From assembly GCF_004137795.1 (NCBI RefSeq), contig NZ_NWTM01000001.1, positions 1,973,229 to 2,037,228 on the forward strand: a stretch of DNA of 64,000 bases. The letters are read 5' to 3'. Under the pieces are notes generated by a model. It was not told where the DNA came from. It ran no database searches and saw nothing but the letters and a program-made list of their open reading frames with translations. Both the position numbers and the translations under genes were made by a program. This document shows positions 27,686 through 38,704 of this stretch, piece by piece. The DNA comes from Pectobacterium zantedeschiae. GTDB taxonomy: Bacteria; Pseudomonadota; Gammaproteobacteria; Enterobacterales; Enterobacteriaceae. Each line of letters opens with the position of its first letter. The stretch's first letter is position 1.

Positions 27686-29092
27686 TTATTCCAACCATTC
27701 GGTATGGAATACACCTGCTTTATCTGTACGCTTATAGGTATGCGCGCCGAAATAGTCGCGCTGAGCCTGGATCAGGTTAGCAGGCAGGACGGCGGAGCGG
27801 TAGCTGTCGTAATAGGCGATCGCCGCAGAGAACGTCGGAGTCGGGATCCCTTGCTGAACAGCGTAAGAGACCACATCACGCAGCGCTTGCTGGTATTCGT
27901 CCGCCACTTTCTTGAAGTAAGGCGCCAGCAGCAGGTTAGCGATGTCCGCTTTCTGTTCATACGCATCGGTGATTTTCTGCAGGAACTGTGCACGAATGAT
28001 GCAACCAGCGCGGAAAATCTTGGCGATTTCGCCGTAGTTCAGATCCCAGTTGTTTTCGTCTGATGCCGCTTTCAACTGCGAGAAACCCTGAGCATAAGAA
28101 ACGATTTTACCCAGATACAGCGCGCGGCGCACTTTCTCAACAAACTCGGCTTTATCACCACCAAATGGCTGAGCCGTCGGGCCAGTCAGCACTTTAGACG
28201 CAGCAACACGCTGATCTTTCAGTGAAGAAAGGTAACGAGCAAAAACGGATTCCGTGATCAGAGACAGCGGTTCGCCCAGATCCAGAGAGCTTTGGCTGGT
28301 CCATTTACCAGTACCTTTGTTGGCAGCTTCATCCAGAATCACATCAACCAGATATTTACCTTCTTCATCTTTTTTCTTGAAGATATCGGCTGTGATTTCA
28401 ATCAGGTAGCTACTTAACTCGCCTTTGTTCCACTCAGAGAACGTCGTAGCAAGCTCGTCGTTGTCCAGATTCAATGCCTGCTTGAGCAGTGCATAAGCCT
28501 CAGCAATAAGTTGCATATCACCGTATTCGATGCCGTTATGCACCATCTTGACATAGTGACCTGCACCATCAGCGCCAATGTAGGTTACACAAGCTTCGCC
28601 GTCAGCACGCGCGGCAATCTTTTCCAAAATAGGTGCAACCAGTTCATAGGCTTCTTTCTGACCACCCGGCATGATGGAAGGTCCTTTCAGCGCGCCTTCT
28701 TCCCCACCGGATACGCCAGTACCAATGAAGTTAAACCCTTCAGCAGACAGCTCACGGTTACGGCGAATGGTATCTTTATAGAAAGTATTACCGCCATCGA
28801 TCAGAATATCGCCCTTCTCCAGATAAGGTTTCAGCGATTCAATCGTTTTATCGGTTGCTTCACCGGCCTTCACCATCAGCAGAATACGGCGCGGTTTTTC
28901 CAGGGATTCGACAAACTCTTCAACGGTGTAAGAAGGCACCAGTTTTTTACCCGGATTTTCCGTGATAACTTCATCGGTTTTATCGGAAGAACGGTTAAAA
29001 ATGGAAACGCTATAGCCACGGCTCTCAATGTTCAGCGCCAAATTGCGCCCCATCACCGCCATACCAACAACGCCAATTTGCTGTTTGGACAT
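27686..29092 (-). CDS. gnd: 6-Phosphogluconate dehydrogenase (decarboxylating)
   Basis: Oxidative pentose phosphate enzyme making ribulose-5-phosphate, CO2 and NADPH. The 468-residue protein has the Rossmann motif [15 protein letters not shown] near residue 8, the [12 protein letters not shown] segment, [21 protein letters not shown] substrate site and the catalytic lysine/glutamate region [17 protein letters not shown] start at ATG 29092 ([13 protein letters not shown] upstream); the frame is open 66 codons further but that part has no similarity. gnd beside galF marks the classical enteric surface-polysaccharide locus. Confidence 0.97.
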   Translation of the reverse strand: MSKQQIGVVGMAVMGRNLALNIESRGYSVSIFNRSSDKTDEVITENPGKKLVPSYTVEEFVESLEKPRRILLMVKAGEATDKTIESLKPYLEKGDILIDGGNTFYKDTIRRNRELSAEGFNFIGTGVSGGEEGALKGPSIMPGGQKEAYELVAPILEKIAARADGEACVTYIGADGAGHYVKMVHNGIEYGDMQLIAEAYALLKQALNLDNDELATTFSEWNKGELSSYLIEITADIFKKKDEEGKYLVDVILDEAANKGTGKWTSQSSLDLGEPLSLITESVFARYLSSLKDQRVAASKVLTGPTAQPFGGDKAEFVEKVRRALYLGKIVSYAQGFSQLKAASDENNWDLNYGEIAKIFRAGCIIRAQFLQKITDAYEQKADIANLLLAPYFKKVADEYQQALRDVVSYAVQQGIPTPTFSAAIAYYDSYRSAVLPANLIQAQRDYFGAHTYKRTDKAGVFHTEWLE

Positions 29093-29261
29093 TACAACAA
29101 CTCCTGTCTGAAGGATAACCTGTCTGCAACGACGACAACGCCTCGCGTTGCGACCTCGCAAGCAATTTAAAAACAGGCCAACATGGTAACTCAGCTTTGC
29201 ATGAGTGGGTAGTGATTGGTTTGATAGCGAAAGCGCGCCCAATCGGAACGTATGGCGGGGA

Positions 29262-29301
29262 AAAGAAAAAACCGCAGAACGATTCAACAATCTGCGGTTT
29301 T
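29262..29301 (-). terminator. Intrinsic terminator after galF
   Basis: Read leftwards, AAAACCGCAGA (29291-29301) pairs perfectly with TCTGCGGTTTT (29268-29278) and the U-run extends through UUUUUUCUUUUC. It lies 21 bp after the galF stop. Confidence 0.9.
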
Positions 29302-29322
29302 ACAGCATGTTACCACTCAATA

Positions 29323-30219
29323 TTACTTTTTCAGCAGCGCCTTAATACTTTCTTTAAATTCGGCACCAAATTCAGGATTACGTAATCCATAAGACACAAA
29401 CGCCTGTGCGTAACCCAATTTACGACCGCAGTTAAAGTTCTTACCCGACATCTGTACAGCATCAACCTGCTGAGTCGCAATCATATCGGCAATCACATCT
29501 GTTAACTGAATACGTCCCCATGCACCAGGAAGCGCTTTCTCCAGCAGAGGCCAAGCATCGGCAGTCAAGACATAGCGTCCTACCGCAGAAAGGTCAGACC
29601 CCGTTTCAGATGGTGCTTCAGGTTTTTCAATCATCGACGTAATGGCGGCAGCATCGCCCGGATTCACCAGCGGTTTCTCACAATCGACGACAGAGTACTC
29701 TGGCAGCACTTCATAAGGACGATGTTTTACCAGCACCTGACTGCGTCCCGTCTCTTCAAAACGAGAGATCAGCCGCGCCAGATTTTCCTTCGTCTGATCG
29801 GCCGTATTTTCATCCAATACTACATCGGGCAGTACTACCACAAACGGATTATCCCCAACGATTGGACGAGCACAGGAGACAGCATGCCCTAATCCCAGCG
29901 TTTCCCCCTGGCGGACGTTCATGATCGTCACGCCTTTAGGACAGATGGCCTGAACTTCGGCCAATAATTGACGCTTAGCGCGCTCTTCCAGCAAAGACTC
30001 AAGTTCAAACGAAGTATCGAAATGATTTTCGATAGCGTTTTTCGACGCATGCGTCACCAGAACAATTTCTGTAATCCCCGCCCTCACACACTCGTTGACG
30101 ATTTTCTCAATCACGGGGCGGTCAACCAGTGGCAACATTTCTTTAGGAATGGCCTTGGTCACCGGTAACAAATTCATCCCTAAACCTGCTACAGGGATAA
30201 TAGCTTTCAATGATGTCAT
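29323..30219 (-). CDS. galF: GalF, UTP-glucose-1-phosphate uridylyltransferase subunit/paralogue
   Basis: A 298-residue nucleotidyltransferase of the GalU/GalF family. The N-terminal motif reads [19 protein letters not shown]; catalytic GalU has GTRMLPATK there, and the loss of the arginine marks GalF, thought to modulate GalU and raise UDP-glucose. Other family segments are kept ([33 protein letters not shown]). It lies at the edge of the polysaccharide locus next to gnd, divergent from rmlA, which agrees with GalF rather than GalU. Confidence 0.9.
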   Translation of the reverse strand: MTSLKAIIPVAGLGMNLLPVTKAIPKEMLPLVDRPVIEKIVNECVRAGITEIVLVTHASKNAIENHFDTSFELESLLEERAKRQLLAEVQAICPKGVTIMNVRQGETLGLGHAVSCARPIVGDNPFVVVLPDVVLDENTADQTKENLARLISRFEETGRSQVLVKHRPYEVLPEYSVVDCEKPLVNPGDAAAITSMIEKPEAPSETGSDLSAVGRYVLTADAWPLLEKALPGAWGRIQLTDVIADMIATQQVDAVQMSGKNFNCGRKLGYAQAFVSYGLRNPEFGAEFKESIKALLKK

Positions 30220-30403
30220 GGATTGACTCTCTTCAATCTGATGGTTTTTATCTAACTGTTTTGATCTGGCCGATCGTTTTCACTCAGCGGGGGTAATACC
30301 GCAACACCACGCATGACGCTAAGATTACACCCAATCGGCCACAAAGCGATCTCAGGTAGCGACTTTTTCTGATACATCAGACAATTCTGGTGGAGTAGAG
30401 TGA

Positions 30404-30435
30404 TATAATAGAGGGACTATTTAGAGATATTCTTA
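30404..30435 (+). promoter_or_regulatory. Candidate promoter and RcsAB box upstream of rmlA
   Basis: TATAAT at 30404-30409 is a perfect -10 hexamer, but no good -35 stands 16-18 bp before it. TAGAGATATTCTTA at 30422-30435 matches 12 of 14 positions of the RcsAB box read in reverse (TAGGAATATTCTTA). It lies in the 240-bp region between divergent galF and rmlA. In Klebsiella and E. coli such a box controls galF/cps; which gene it serves here is open. Confidence 0.45.
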
Positions 30436-30459
30436 ATGAAATAAAGGGTGGACTAGTTG

Positions 30460-31329
30460 ATGAAAGGGATCGTGCTCGCGGGGGGAAGTGGTACTCGCTT
30501 ATACCCAATTACTCGCGGAGTGTCTAAGCAGTTACTGCCGATTTATGATAAACCGATGGTTTATTACCCCATTTCGGTTCTCATGCTAGCAGGTATCCGT
30601 GAAATACTGATTATTACTACACCTGAGGACATGCCAGCATTTCAACGTCTTTTGGGCGACGGAAGCCGTTTTGGCATTGAGCTTAGTTACGCGATTCAAC
30701 CTAGTCCTGATGGACTTGCCCAAGCTTTTATCATCGGTGAAGAATTCATCGATGGAGAACGCTGTGCGTTGGTGCTCGGTGATAATATTTATTTCGGCCA
30801 GAGCTTTGGTAAAAAACTTGAAGCCGTTGCAGCTAAAGAAGACGGGGCAACAATCTTCGGTTATCAAGTCACCGACGCCGAGCGGTTTGGCGTTGTCGAA
30901 TTTGATCAGGATTTCAGAGCGTTATCGATAGAAGAAAAACCGATTAAACCAAAGTCTAACTGGGCCGTCACCGGACTCTACTTCTATGACAGAAATGTCG
31001 TTGAAATGGCGAAACAGGTAAAACCATCGCACCGTGGTGAGTTAGAAATTACTACATTGAATCAAATGTATCTTGAGCAAGGCACATTGAATGTTGAGCT
31101 GCTAGGAAGAGGCTTTGCATGGCTGGATACGGGTACTCACGATAGCCTGATTGAAGCGTCACAATTTATTCATACCATCGAGAAACGCCAAGGGTTTAAA
31201 GTTGCATGTCTGGAAGAGATCGCATTTCGCAAAGGGTGGCTATCTAAGCAGCAAGTTGCCGACGAAGCAAAAGTGATGATCAAAACGTCTTATGGACAAT
31301 ATTTAACCCAACTCATCACAGAGAAATAA
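30460..31329 (+). CDS. rmlA: Glucose-1-phosphate thymidylyltransferase
   Basis: First step of dTDP-L-rhamnose synthesis: dTTP plus glucose-1-P to dTDP-glucose. The 289-residue protein has the nucleotidyltransferase signature [20 protein letters not shown], the VLGDNIYFG metal-site segment and [23 protein letters not shown] start at ATG 30460, preceded by AGGGTGG; the codon before it is a TTG. It heads a rightward rmlACD operon with a one-base gap to rmlC. Confidence 0.95.
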   Translation: MKGIVLAGGSGTRLYPITRGVSKQLLPIYDKPMVYYPISVLMLAGIREILIITTPEDMPAFQRLLGDGSRFGIELSYAIQPSPDGLAQAFIIGEEFIDGERCALVLGDNIYFGQSFGKKLEAVAAKEDGATIFGYQVTDAERFGVVEFDQDFRALSIEEKPIKPKSNWAVTGLYFYDRNVVEMAKQVKPSHRGELEITTLNQMYLEQGTLNVELLGRGFAWLDTGTHDSLIEASQFIHTIEKRQGFKVACLEEIAFRKGWLSKQQVADEAKVMIKTSYGQYLTQLITEK

Positions 31330-31330
31330 C

Positions 31331-31867
31331 ATGCAAATCATTGATACTGCTGTTCACGGTGCAAAAATCATTCAGCCAAAGGTGTTCGGTGATGCACGAG
31401 GCTTTTTTCTGGAAACGTTTGAAAAAAAACGTTATCAGGAGATGCTGGATATTGATTTAGATTTTGTTCAGGATAACCATTCCCGCTCAAGCAGAGGTGT
31501 TTTGCGCGGCCTGCATTTTCAGAAAACAAATCCACAGGGAAAATTGGTTCGCGTTGTACGCGGTGAAGTTTTTGATGTTGCAGTTGATATTCGCCAAGAT
31601 TCTCCAACATACGGTAAATGGTATGGCGTACTCCTATCTGAAGAGAACAAAACTCAATTCTGGTTACCACCCGGCTTAGCACACGGCTTTGTTGTGCTTT
31701 CTGATACCGCAGATTTCGAATACAAATGTACAGACTATTATGATCCTAGCGATGAAGGCTGCCTGTTGTGGAACGATCCTGAGCTTGGCATCGAATGGCC
31801 AATATCAACTCCGCTATTATCCGAGAAAGATAAATTAGGTAAATTACTCAAGGATCTAGCAAAGTGA
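31331..31867 (+). CDS. rmlC: dTDP-4-dehydrorhamnose 3,5-epimerase
   Basis: Third step of dTDP-rhamnose synthesis. The 178-residue cupin has the active-site segments RGLHFQ (with catalytic His), VRVVRGEVFDVAVDIR, PPGLAHGFVVLSDTADFEYKCTDYYDP (catalytic Tyr and Asp region). It follows rmlA by one base and overlaps rmlD by 4 bp. A distant paralogue at 42274-42804 belongs to the ascarylose set. Confidence 0.95.
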   Translation: MQIIDTAVHGAKIIQPKVFGDARGFFLETFEKKRYQEMLDIDLDFVQDNHSRSSRGVLRGLHFQKTNPQGKLVRVVRGEVFDVAVDIRQDSPTYGKWYGVLLSEENKTQFWLPPGLAHGFVVLSDTADFEYKCTDYYDPSDEGCLLWNDPELGIEWPISTPLLSEKDKLGKLLKDLAK

Positions 31868-32715
31868 AAATATTACTAACAGGCGCAAATGGGCAATTGG
31901 GTCGTTGTTTTCAGGACCGCCTTCCTGAAGACTGGCAAGTTTATGCTACCGATGCAGCAGAACTGGATATCACTAATTCAGACCAGGTCAACGCTGTTGT
32001 TGCTCGCTATCAACCTGATGCTATTGTCAACGCTGCTGCATATACTGCTGTGGATAAAGCAGAAAGCGAACCGGAATTAGCGGAGCGCATCAACGCGATA
32101 GGACCAGCCAACCTAGCAACCGTAGCTGCAAAATATAAAATTCGTTTGATTCATGTTTCGACCGACTACGTATTTGACGGAAATGCAACAACACCTTATA
32201 GCGAGAATACGGAGACCAACCCGCTAAGCGTGTATGGTGCAACCAAGCTAGCTGGTGAACATGCGGTAACCGCAGCATTACCAGACGCGATCATCGTACG
32301 TACTGCGTGGGTGTTCAGCGAATACGGTAATAATTTCGTTAAGACAATGCTGAGGCTGGCAAAAGAACGTGACGCATTAAGTATCGTTGCCGATCAAAAG
32401 GGATGCCCAACTTATGCAGGGGATTTAGCGCAGGCGATTATTTCTCTTATTGAGAAAAATGCGGAGTGCGGTATTTATCACTATTGCGGTGATAAAGAAG
32501 TTAGCTGGTATGAATTTGCAAAAATCATTTTTGGAATGGCAAAACAGCAAGGCATTATCGATAAACTACCACAATTAACTGCGATAACAACTGAGCAGTA
32601 CCCTACCCCGGCACATCGACCTCAATACTCTTCATTGTCGTGTGAAAAAATCGCAAGATTGACAATAAAACCATCAGACTGGGTTGGAGCATTGTCACGA
32701 ACCCTGCCACGTTGA
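31864..32715 (+). CDS. rmlD: dTDP-4-dehydrorhamnose reductase
   Basis: Last step, NAD(P)H reduction to dTDP-L-rhamnose. The 283-residue SDR protein begins MKILLTGANGQLGRCFQ (GxxGxxG), has VSTDYVFDGN with the serine/threonine of the active site, and Y-x3-K in VYGATKLAGE. Translation is coupled to rmlC by GTGA overlap (start GTG 31864). rmlB (4,6-dehydratase) is not present in the operon or in the window. A strong terminator follows. Confidence 0.94.
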   Translation: MKILLTGANGQLGRCFQDRLPEDWQVYATDAAELDITNSDQVNAVVARYQPDAIVNAAAYTAVDKAESEPELAERINAIGPANLATVAAKYKIRLIHVSTDYVFDGNATTPYSENTETNPLSVYGATKLAGEHAVTAALPDAIIVRTAWVFSEYGNNFVKTMLRLAKERDALSIVADQKGCPTYAGDLAQAIISLIEKNAECGIYHYCGDKEVSWYEFAKIIFGMAKQQGIIDKLPQLTAITTEQYPTPAHRPQYSSLSCEKIARLTIKPSDWVGALSRTLPR

Positions 32716-32719
32716 ATGA

Positions 32720-32754
32720 AAGACCTGCTTTACTATAAAAATAAAGCAGGTCTT
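32720..32754. terminator. Intrinsic terminator between convergent rmlD and manB
   Basis: AAGACCTGCTTTA (32720-32732) and TAAAGCAGGTCTT (32742-32754) are perfect 13-bp arms. AATTTA follows on the plus strand and TTCATTC on the minus strand, so it may serve both operons. Confidence 0.85.
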
Positions 32755-32790
32755 AATTTACTAATAATTCATACAACTAAAAATAACCTA

Positions 32791-34161
32791 TCACTGTCGT
32801 AACAGATTTAAAATTGCGTCAGTTTTCTCAACCATTAAAGCGCTATTTGCTTTGGATTCTACATTCAGGCGAACAACCGGTTCTGTATTAGAAGAACGAA
32901 GATTGAAACGCCAGTCTTCAAATTCCAAACTAATACCATCGGTTTCATCAATAGACAGCGCTTCTGGCAAGTATGCTGCTTTAACACGTTCTATCGCTTT
33001 AACGGGTTCGCTTAATGTAGAGTTGATCTCTCCAGACGCAGGATAGGCCTGCATCCTTTCACTCACCAAATCTCGTAAGCTTTTATCTTTTACACAAAGC
33101 AATTCAGCGACCAATAGCCAGGGAATCATTCCTGAATCACAGTACGCGAATGAACGGAAATAATGATGAGCGCTCATTTCTCCACCGTAAACGGCATCTT
33201 CTTGCCGCATCCGCTCCTTGATAAAAGCATGCCCCGTTTTTGACATCACCGGTTTGCCCTGGCAAGAATTAACGATATCAATGGTATTCCAGCTCAACCG
33301 AGGATCATGAATGATTTTGGCTCCGGGCTCTTTTTGGAGAAAAGCCTCGGCCAATAAACCAACAATGTAGTATCCCTCAATAAACTCACCAAGATGGTTG
33401 AACAAGAAACACCGATCAAAATCACCATCAAAGGCAATTCCTATATCAGCAGAATGGGCGATAACCGCATCAGAGGTATCTTTTCGACATTCTGGTAAGA
33501 GCGGATTAGGGATACCATTAGGGAAAGAGCCATCAGGCTGATGGTGTACTTTAATAAAGGTTACAGGAATATTTAATTTCTTGAAGCATGCTTCCAGCGC
33601 ATCAATAACGTGTCCTGCTGCACCATTACCACTGTTGATGACTAGCTTTAACGGTTTAAAATTCGCAGGCTCTATATAGGTCATTAAATGCTGAACATAA
33701 TCATCAAGCACAGAAATTTTTGTGTACTCGCCTTTTTCTTCGGCAAGAACTGGGGTAAAAACATTGTTCTCTGCCAGTACCTGAATATCGCGCAAGCCCG
33801 AATCACCACTAATTGGCTTCGCACCTTTGCAAACCAATTTCATTCCATTGTAATCAATTGGGTTATGGCTTGCGGTAACTTCAATGCCTCCGTCAATCCC
33901 CAGATGGTGTGTCGCGAAATAGATTTCTTCTGTACCGACTAATCCGATATCTAATACGTTTGTCCCCGCATCCCGTAAGCCATCGGACAACGCTAATTTC
34001 AAACTTTCGCTGGTTAGCCTGACATCGCCTCCAACAACAACATTTCTTGCTTTGGTAAATTGGCCATAAGCCCGACCAATCCGGTAAGCAATATTTTCAT
34101 TAAGTTCGTCGCCCAGGCGACCCCGAATATCATAGGCTTTAAAACAGGTGAGCGTAGACAT
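32791..34161 (-). CDS. manB: Phosphomannomutase
   Basis: Interconverts mannose-6-P and mannose-1-P for GDP-mannose. The 456-residue protein of the phosphohexomutase family begins [17 protein letters not shown], has the phosphoserine loop [14 protein letters not shown], the metal loop DGDFDRC, sugar site [10 protein letters not shown] and the phosphate-binding [12 protein letters not shown] near the C-terminus. Start ATG 34161; the preceding in-frame TTG is not preferred. It is the last gene of the long leftward polysaccharide operon, 12 bp after manC, and converges with rmlD. Also called cpsG/rfbK. Confidence 0.95.
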   Translation of the reverse strand: MSTLTCFKAYDIRGRLGDELNENIAYRIGRAYGQFTKARNVVVGGDVRLTSESLKLALSDGLRDAGTNVLDIGLVGTEEIYFATHHLGIDGGIEVTASHNPIDYNGMKLVCKGAKPISGDSGLRDIQVLAENNVFTPVLAEEKGEYTKISVLDDYVQHLMTYIEPANFKPLKLVINSGNGAAGHVIDALEACFKKLNIPVTFIKVHHQPDGSFPNGIPNPLLPECRKDTSDAVIAHSADIGIAFDGDFDRCFLFNHLGEFIEGYYIVGLLAEAFLQKEPGAKIIHDPRLSWNTIDIVNSCQGKPVMSKTGHAFIKERMRQEDAVYGGEMSAHHYFRSFAYCDSGMIPWLLVAELLCVKDKSLRDLVSERMQAYPASGEINSTLSEPVKAIERVKAAYLPEALSIDETDGISLEFEDWRFNLRSSNTEPVVRLNVESKANSALMVEKTDAILNLLRQ

Positions 34162-34173
34162 CAATAATACCTT

Positions 34174-35583
34174 TTATATTCTGCCATATCGATCTTGCAG
34201 TCTGACGATGTCATCGTCAGCCAAATAGTGTCCTGAACGTACCTCAATCATTACAAGATCAATAACACCAGGATTTTCTAAAGTATGAACAGCCCCAGGC
34301 GGAATAAACGTAGATTGATTTTCTGAAAGGAAAAACTCTTTTTCATCAATATTGACTTTGGCAGTGCCCACTAACACAACCCAATGCTCTGCACGATGAA
34401 AATGTTGTTGCAAAGAGAGGCCATGCCCAGGATGCACGATTATTTTTTTTACCTGGTAATGGTCACCAGAATCAATATTGCTAATTTTACCCCAAGGACG
34501 AAATGACTCGGAGTGTTCACGGTAGTGATGGAGATTACTTTCTTTCAGCCGATCAACCACTTTTTTTACATCTTGCGATCTATCTTTAGCGGCGACCAAA
34601 AGCGCATCTCCGGTATTAACAATGACAACATCATCAATGCCGATTGTTGCAACCAATGCAGAGTCAGAAGAGATGTAGTTATTATGGCTATCAAGCGCGA
34701 TTACCTCACCAATATTAACGTTACCCGATTCGTCCTTTTCTAAAATGTCCCATAGCGATGACCATGAACCAACATCACTCCATCCCGCAGCCAATGGAAT
34801 AACTACCGCATCACTGGTTTTCTCCATGACAGCATAGTCGACAGAATCGTCTGGGCAATTTGTGAAAGCGGCTTCATCAAGACGAGTAAAATCCAGATCT
34901 TCACGCGAGTTGGCACAAGCCTGCTCACAAGCAGCAAAGATGTCAGGCCGATATTCTTTCAGCGCATTCAAGTAGACACTCGCCTTGAACATGAACATAC
35001 CGCTGTTCCAATAATAATCACCTGATGAAACATAAGCTTCTGCGGTGCTCGCATCCGGTTTTTCAACAAAGCAATCGACGGTAAATGCCACATCATTAAC
35101 ACTGATGCCTCGACGAATATAGCCATATCCCGTATGTGCTTCAGTCGGGACAATGCCAAAGGTAATTAATTTCCCCAAGGCAGTAAGCTGCTGTGCCTGA
35201 TTTACGGCTAGCGTAAAGGCTGCCTCATTCTCAATGACATGGTCTGCGGCTAACACCAGCAAGATGGGATCAACATCAGGGGATGAGCGCATGGCTTGCA
35301 ACGCAGCCACAGCAATCGCCGGTGCCGTATTGCGGCCACATGGCTCAAGAATAATTTTCCCTTCACAACGCAATTCGCGAAGTTGCTCAGCAACAATAAA
35401 ACGGTGCGCCTCATTACAAATAACGAGCGGGGCTTCTGATTCAAATCCAGCTAATCGACTAATCGTAGCTTGCAACATGGTGACATCGCTGTGCAATGCC
35501 AATAACTGTTTGGGATACAAGGCACGGGATAGTGGCCAGAGGCGAGTACCGGAGCCACCTGCCATAATAACGGGAACAATCAT
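34174..35583 (-). CDS. manC: Mannose-1-phosphate guanylyltransferase / mannose-6-phosphate isomerase
   Basis: Makes GDP-mannose. The 469-residue protein has the nucleotidyltransferase part ([12 protein letters not shown] at about 9-20, FVEKPD near 170) and a C-terminal cupin isomerase part from about 345 ([50 protein letters not shown]). It is followed by manB, so GDP-mannose is available as a donor, as such or as precursor of GDP-fucose-type sugars; no gmd or fcl is in the window. Also called cpsB/rfbM. Confidence 0.95.
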   Translation of the reverse strand: MIVPVIMAGGSGTRLWPLSRALYPKQLLALHSDVTMLQATISRLAGFESEAPLVICNEAHRFIVAEQLRELRCEGKIILEPCGRNTAPAIAVAALQAMRSSPDVDPILLVLAADHVIENEAAFTLAVNQAQQLTALGKLITFGIVPTEAHTGYGYIRRGISVNDVAFTVDCFVEKPDASTAEAYVSSGDYYWNSGMFMFKASVYLNALKEYRPDIFAACEQACANSREDLDFTRLDEAAFTNCPDDSVDYAVMEKTSDAVVIPLAAGWSDVGSWSSLWDILEKDESGNVNIGEVIALDSHNNYISSDSALVATIGIDDVVIVNTGDALLVAAKDRSQDVKKVVDRLKESNLHHYREHSESFRPWGKISNIDSGDHYQVKKIIVHPGHGLSLQQHFHRAEHWVVLVGTAKVNIDEKEFFLSENQSTFIPPGAVHTLENPGVIDLVMIEVRSGHYLADDDIVRLQDRYGRI

Positions 35584-35601
35584 GTTACATCCTTATATAT
35601 C

Positions 35602-36519
35602 TCAAACAGAAGAATTCCAATAGCTTTTGTACATAGACAATTTTTTGCACAGCGAGCGATTCAGGCGATGATAATTCTTACCTAATTTATATCCCAAATA
35701 TTTTGCCCCCGAACTCGCAATAGAAAAAGGGATATAGTGGTAATGATTATTTTTTAACAAATAACCAATTTGGCCACGGGCAAATTTTATCCCCTCGCCT
35801 TCTACCTTACCCAGGCTTGCCAACATCCACTCTTGCGTTTTATGGAAGACGCCAATGTCAAAATAGCGCTTAAATTCTTCACCGACGCTGTAATTGTGGG
35901 AATGACGAGCAAGAGCTTGCGGCATATAAGCCACTTTTATTCCTGCCGATAACATCCGCGCAGCCACGTAAGAGTCTTCACCTAGGATAAGTTTTGCCGG
36001 GAACCCCCCGAGTTGACGCAGTGCACTGACCCGATATCCGGAAAAAGAATTAGACATAAATGCTTTACGGAAGCCCTGAGGAAAATCATCTTCCATCGAT
36101 GTCACGTATCCAACTTCGCCATAGCTATGTAACCGAGCGTGCGTGGCGAGTGGATTCGCATCATGATGAGGAAGTTGACGCCCATAGACAGCCCCCACAT
36201 TTTCATTATTGAATGCGCTGAGAAGGTGGAAAAACGCCTCATCATTCTGCAATATCGCATCCTGGGTCATATAAATCACAAACTCGGTGTTAACTTTTTC
36301 TAATGCCATGGAGCGAGTGCCGCCATGATCAAAGGTCGATTTATCTATTTGATGGACTTCAAAACCAGCCTCAAGGGCATACGCCACAGTATTATCTGTA
36401 GAACTTGAATCAATAATAATAACGTTTTCAGGCTGTGTGGTTTGAGATCTAATTGAACGAATCGCCTCTAGCCACATTATTCCTGCATTATAAACCGGTA
36501 TAACAAGAGAAAAACCCAT
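35602..36519 (-). CDS. Glycosyltransferase family 2, rhamnosyltransferase-like
   Basis: A 305-residue cytoplasmic GT-A enzyme: SLVIPVYNAGIMWLEAIRSI at the N-terminus, IIDSSSTDNT, then FDHGGTRSMALE, a motif common in rhamnosyltransferases, and MTQDAILQ in place of the DxD. A second acidic segment LILGEDSYVAARML fits the catalytic base. It probably adds rhamnose or mannose to the lipid-linked repeat unit. It lies between manC and a gap of 100 bp; its GC content is closer to manC than to the AT-rich genes upstream in the operon. Confidence 0.85.
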   Translation of the reverse strand: MGFSLVIPVYNAGIMWLEAIRSIRSQTTQPENVIIIDSSSTDNTVAYALEAGFEVHQIDKSTFDHGGTRSMALEKVNTEFVIYMTQDAILQNDEAFFHLLSAFNNENVGAVYGRQLPHHDANPLATHARLHSYGEVGYVTSMEDDFPQGFRKAFMSNSFSGYRVSALRQLGGFPAKLILGEDSYVAARMLSAGIKVAYMPQALARHSHNYSVGEEFKRYFDIGVFHKTQEWMLASLGKVEGEGIKFARGQIGYLLKNNHYHYIPFSIASSGAKYLGYKLGKNYHRLNRSLCKKLSMYKSYWNSSV

Positions 36520-36620
36520 AATAACCCCAAGCCCCTGTAAATTTTAATGTCATCTACATTCTTTCACAGAAAAGCATTCCATATAAAATTTAAAATATAA
36601 CACCATCAATACAGCAGCAC

Positions 36621-37466
36621 CTACGATCTAAATAAACGCAATAAAAAAAACAAATTATCCTCAATAAAGAAAACATAAGATAATTTAAAAATAGAATATG
36701 GAAGAGAAGTAATATCATATCTGAAATTTATAATAACTTCATTTTTAGCCGATTGTAACCTTGACATCCTGGACATTTTTTTTCGACTACTCCATCCTCG
36801 ACAGTGGAAAGCCTGTGTACTGTGATCTACAGCTATGCGTCCAATTTCACGCAACCTAATAGATAATTCAATATCTTCTTTATACATAAAAAATCTTGGA
36901 TTAAAAAAATAACCATCTTTTATTATAAGGTTATTTACGATTGATTTCCTCACCAGAATTAAAGCACCACACAATGCATCAGGATATGATAACTCATCAA
37001 AAATCCGAATATCATTAGGATGCACAATATCTTTCCATGAAAATCCTGACTTATATATCCCTAATGAATCATAGTGTACTAATTCTTTTTTATTTTCAAA
37101 ATCAAATGACTTCAATACCGCAGATATAGCAACCAGTTCTGGATTACCATCTAACCGTTCAGTAAGCAGTCCTAGATTAAACTCATCTATTATGGCATCT
37201 GGATTAAGAAATAAAATATATTCACTAAGAGAAGATGACAACTCAACACCTAGGTTATTCGCCTGACTAAAACCAACATTTTCACCGCAATTAACCTTTA
37301 CTTTTTTATATCTATTAGAAAGATTTTTTATTTTTTCAAGATCAATTAAAGACCCATTATCAACAATAATAATTTCATTTATAAAACTCATTCTATCCAA
37401 CACAGGAATATTCCACTCCAGATAGTTAAAACTATTATAACTAACTATAATCACTGAAATTAACAC
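36621..37466 (-). CDS. Glycosyltransferase family 2, WbbL-like
   Basis: A 281-residue GT-A enzyme with ISVIIVSYNSFNYLEWNIPV, EIIIVDNGS, NCGENVGFSQANNLGV and FLNPDA (DxD-like), followed by FFMYKEDIELSIRLREIG. This set is typical of the WbbL group of dTDP-rhamnosyltransferases, in keeping with rmlACD in the window; the acceptor is unknown. The DNA is strongly AT-rich. Its start overlaps the wzy stop by 7 bp. Confidence 0.82.
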   Translation of the reverse strand: MLISVIIVSYNSFNYLEWNIPVLDRMSFINEIIIVDNGSLIDLEKIKNLSNRYKKVKVNCGENVGFSQANNLGVELSSSLSEYILFLNPDAIIDEFNLGLLTERLDGNPELVAISAVLKSFDFENKKELVHYDSLGIYKSGFSWKDIVHPNDIRIFDELSYPDALCGALILVRKSIVNNLIIKDGYFFNPRFFMYKEDIELSIRLREIGRIAVDHSTQAFHCRGWSSRKKMSRMSRLQSAKNEVIINFRYDITSLPYSIFKLSYVFFIEDNLFFLLRLFRS

Positions 37467-38704
37467 GTCTCTCTCCTCACCAGAAAAAATCTAAAAAACA
37501 CAAAAAAAACCAATTGAAAAATAACAGGAAGATAAAGCCAGAAATTGACAAAGAAAGAGAATATAGAACAAAAATAAAGAACAGAAAAACATGAAACAGT
37601 TAAGAATGATGGTTTTTTTAGCATGCTATTTTGTATTAAAACAGCAACAACAAAAACAAAAAAAGTAAACAAAATGCTAAAACCAATACCCCAATCTTGC
37701 ACAATAGGCATGAGATATGATGACACATTTAAATTATCTAAATCTAAAACCAATTCAACCTCATTCCCTCCAACCCCTCTAAAAACACTAGGTATAAGAG
37801 TAGAGAATGCATAACCATTGTTTAACCCGACGTATCCAGATGTAATTAAATTATCAAGATTTAACACATTAAAATAGCTATATGAATAAACCCAATAAAA
37901 CATTGATGGCAGAAAATTATATTCAGGCCTTACATGAATCAGTTCTTTAATATCACCACTGCGCAGCTCACCTAGAAATGCAAATATGACAAGGGCAAAA
38001 AATAGCACTACAGATATCTTAGTTAGATTTTTAGATTGAGTACCTAGAGATTTAATCACTAATAATTCAAGGAAGATAGTAATTATGTTCTGCCGAGTGA
38101 ACGTAAAAATAAAAACAAAAACAATGATGTATATGTGGATTTTAAATCTTTCATTTTGCTTTCGAAAATAGAACAGAATGACACACAATGACAGTGCAAA
38201 AGAATTTATAAAGCCATTTAAACTAGAAACGCCAAAATCCTTGTAATTACTATACCCTGAAACAAACTGAGAAACTAAAGGAATGAAACCACTCCATATG
38301 AAATTCAGAGAGAACAAAGCATATAGCAAAAAAAGAAAAAAGTTAAGTCGACTTGTTTTCACTTTTTCAGGCAAGGGTTCACATAACGCTCCCTTTCCCC
38401 TGCTAAAAGAAGAAATAATAACTCCAGATAATATCGGAACGGATATCAAATAAGCAGTCTCAGGCGATATACTCCTATAATAATAGGTCAAATTCAATTC
38501 TGAAAAAAGCAATAGAACACACCACGGGGCAATAAATGAAAACTCAATACGCCTATAATCAACTCGGTTATATAATATAAAGAAAAACCCTAAAAGAGAC
38601 ACTAGAAAAACAGGGAGCGATGAAAACTGAAAATAAATCATGAATATAACTGCAATAAATGAAATAACAAAGCCGCCTAATCTATCTATAGATATCTTGC
38701 CCAC
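37460..38704 (-). CDS. wzy: Wzy-type O-antigen/capsule repeat-unit polymerase
   Basis: A 414-residue integral membrane protein with about eleven hydrophobic segments (from FVISFIAVIFMIYFQFSS through FFLVRRETC) and a larger periplasmic loop around 255-320 (RPEYNFLPSMFYWVYSYS, SVFRGVGGNEVELVLDLDN). Wzy proteins share little sequence, and assignment rests on this topology, on the segment resembling oligosaccharide-repeat polymerases, and on position between glycosyltransferases with wzx in the same operon. It would join lipid-linked repeat units in the periplasm. AT-rich DNA. Confidence 0.75.
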   Translation of the reverse strand: MGKISIDRLGGFVISFIAVIFMIYFQFSSLPVFLVSLLGFFFILYNRVDYRRIEFSFIAPWCVLLLFSELNLTYYYRSISPETAYLISVPILSGVIISSFSRGKGALCEPLPEKVKTSRLNFFLFLLYALFSLNFIWSGFIPLVSQFVSGYSNYKDFGVSSLNGFINSFALSLCVILFYFRKQNERFKIHIYIIVFVFIFTFTRQNIITIFLELLVIKSLGTQSKNLTKISVVLFFALVIFAFLGELRSGDIKELIHVRPEYNFLPSMFYWVYSYSYFNVLNLDNLITSGYVGLNNGYAFSTLIPSVFRGVGGNEVELVLDLDNLNVSSYLMPIVQDWGIGFSILFTFFVFVVAVLIQNSMLKKPSFLTVSCFSVLYFCSIFSFFVNFWLYLPVIFQLVFFVFFRFFLVRRETC

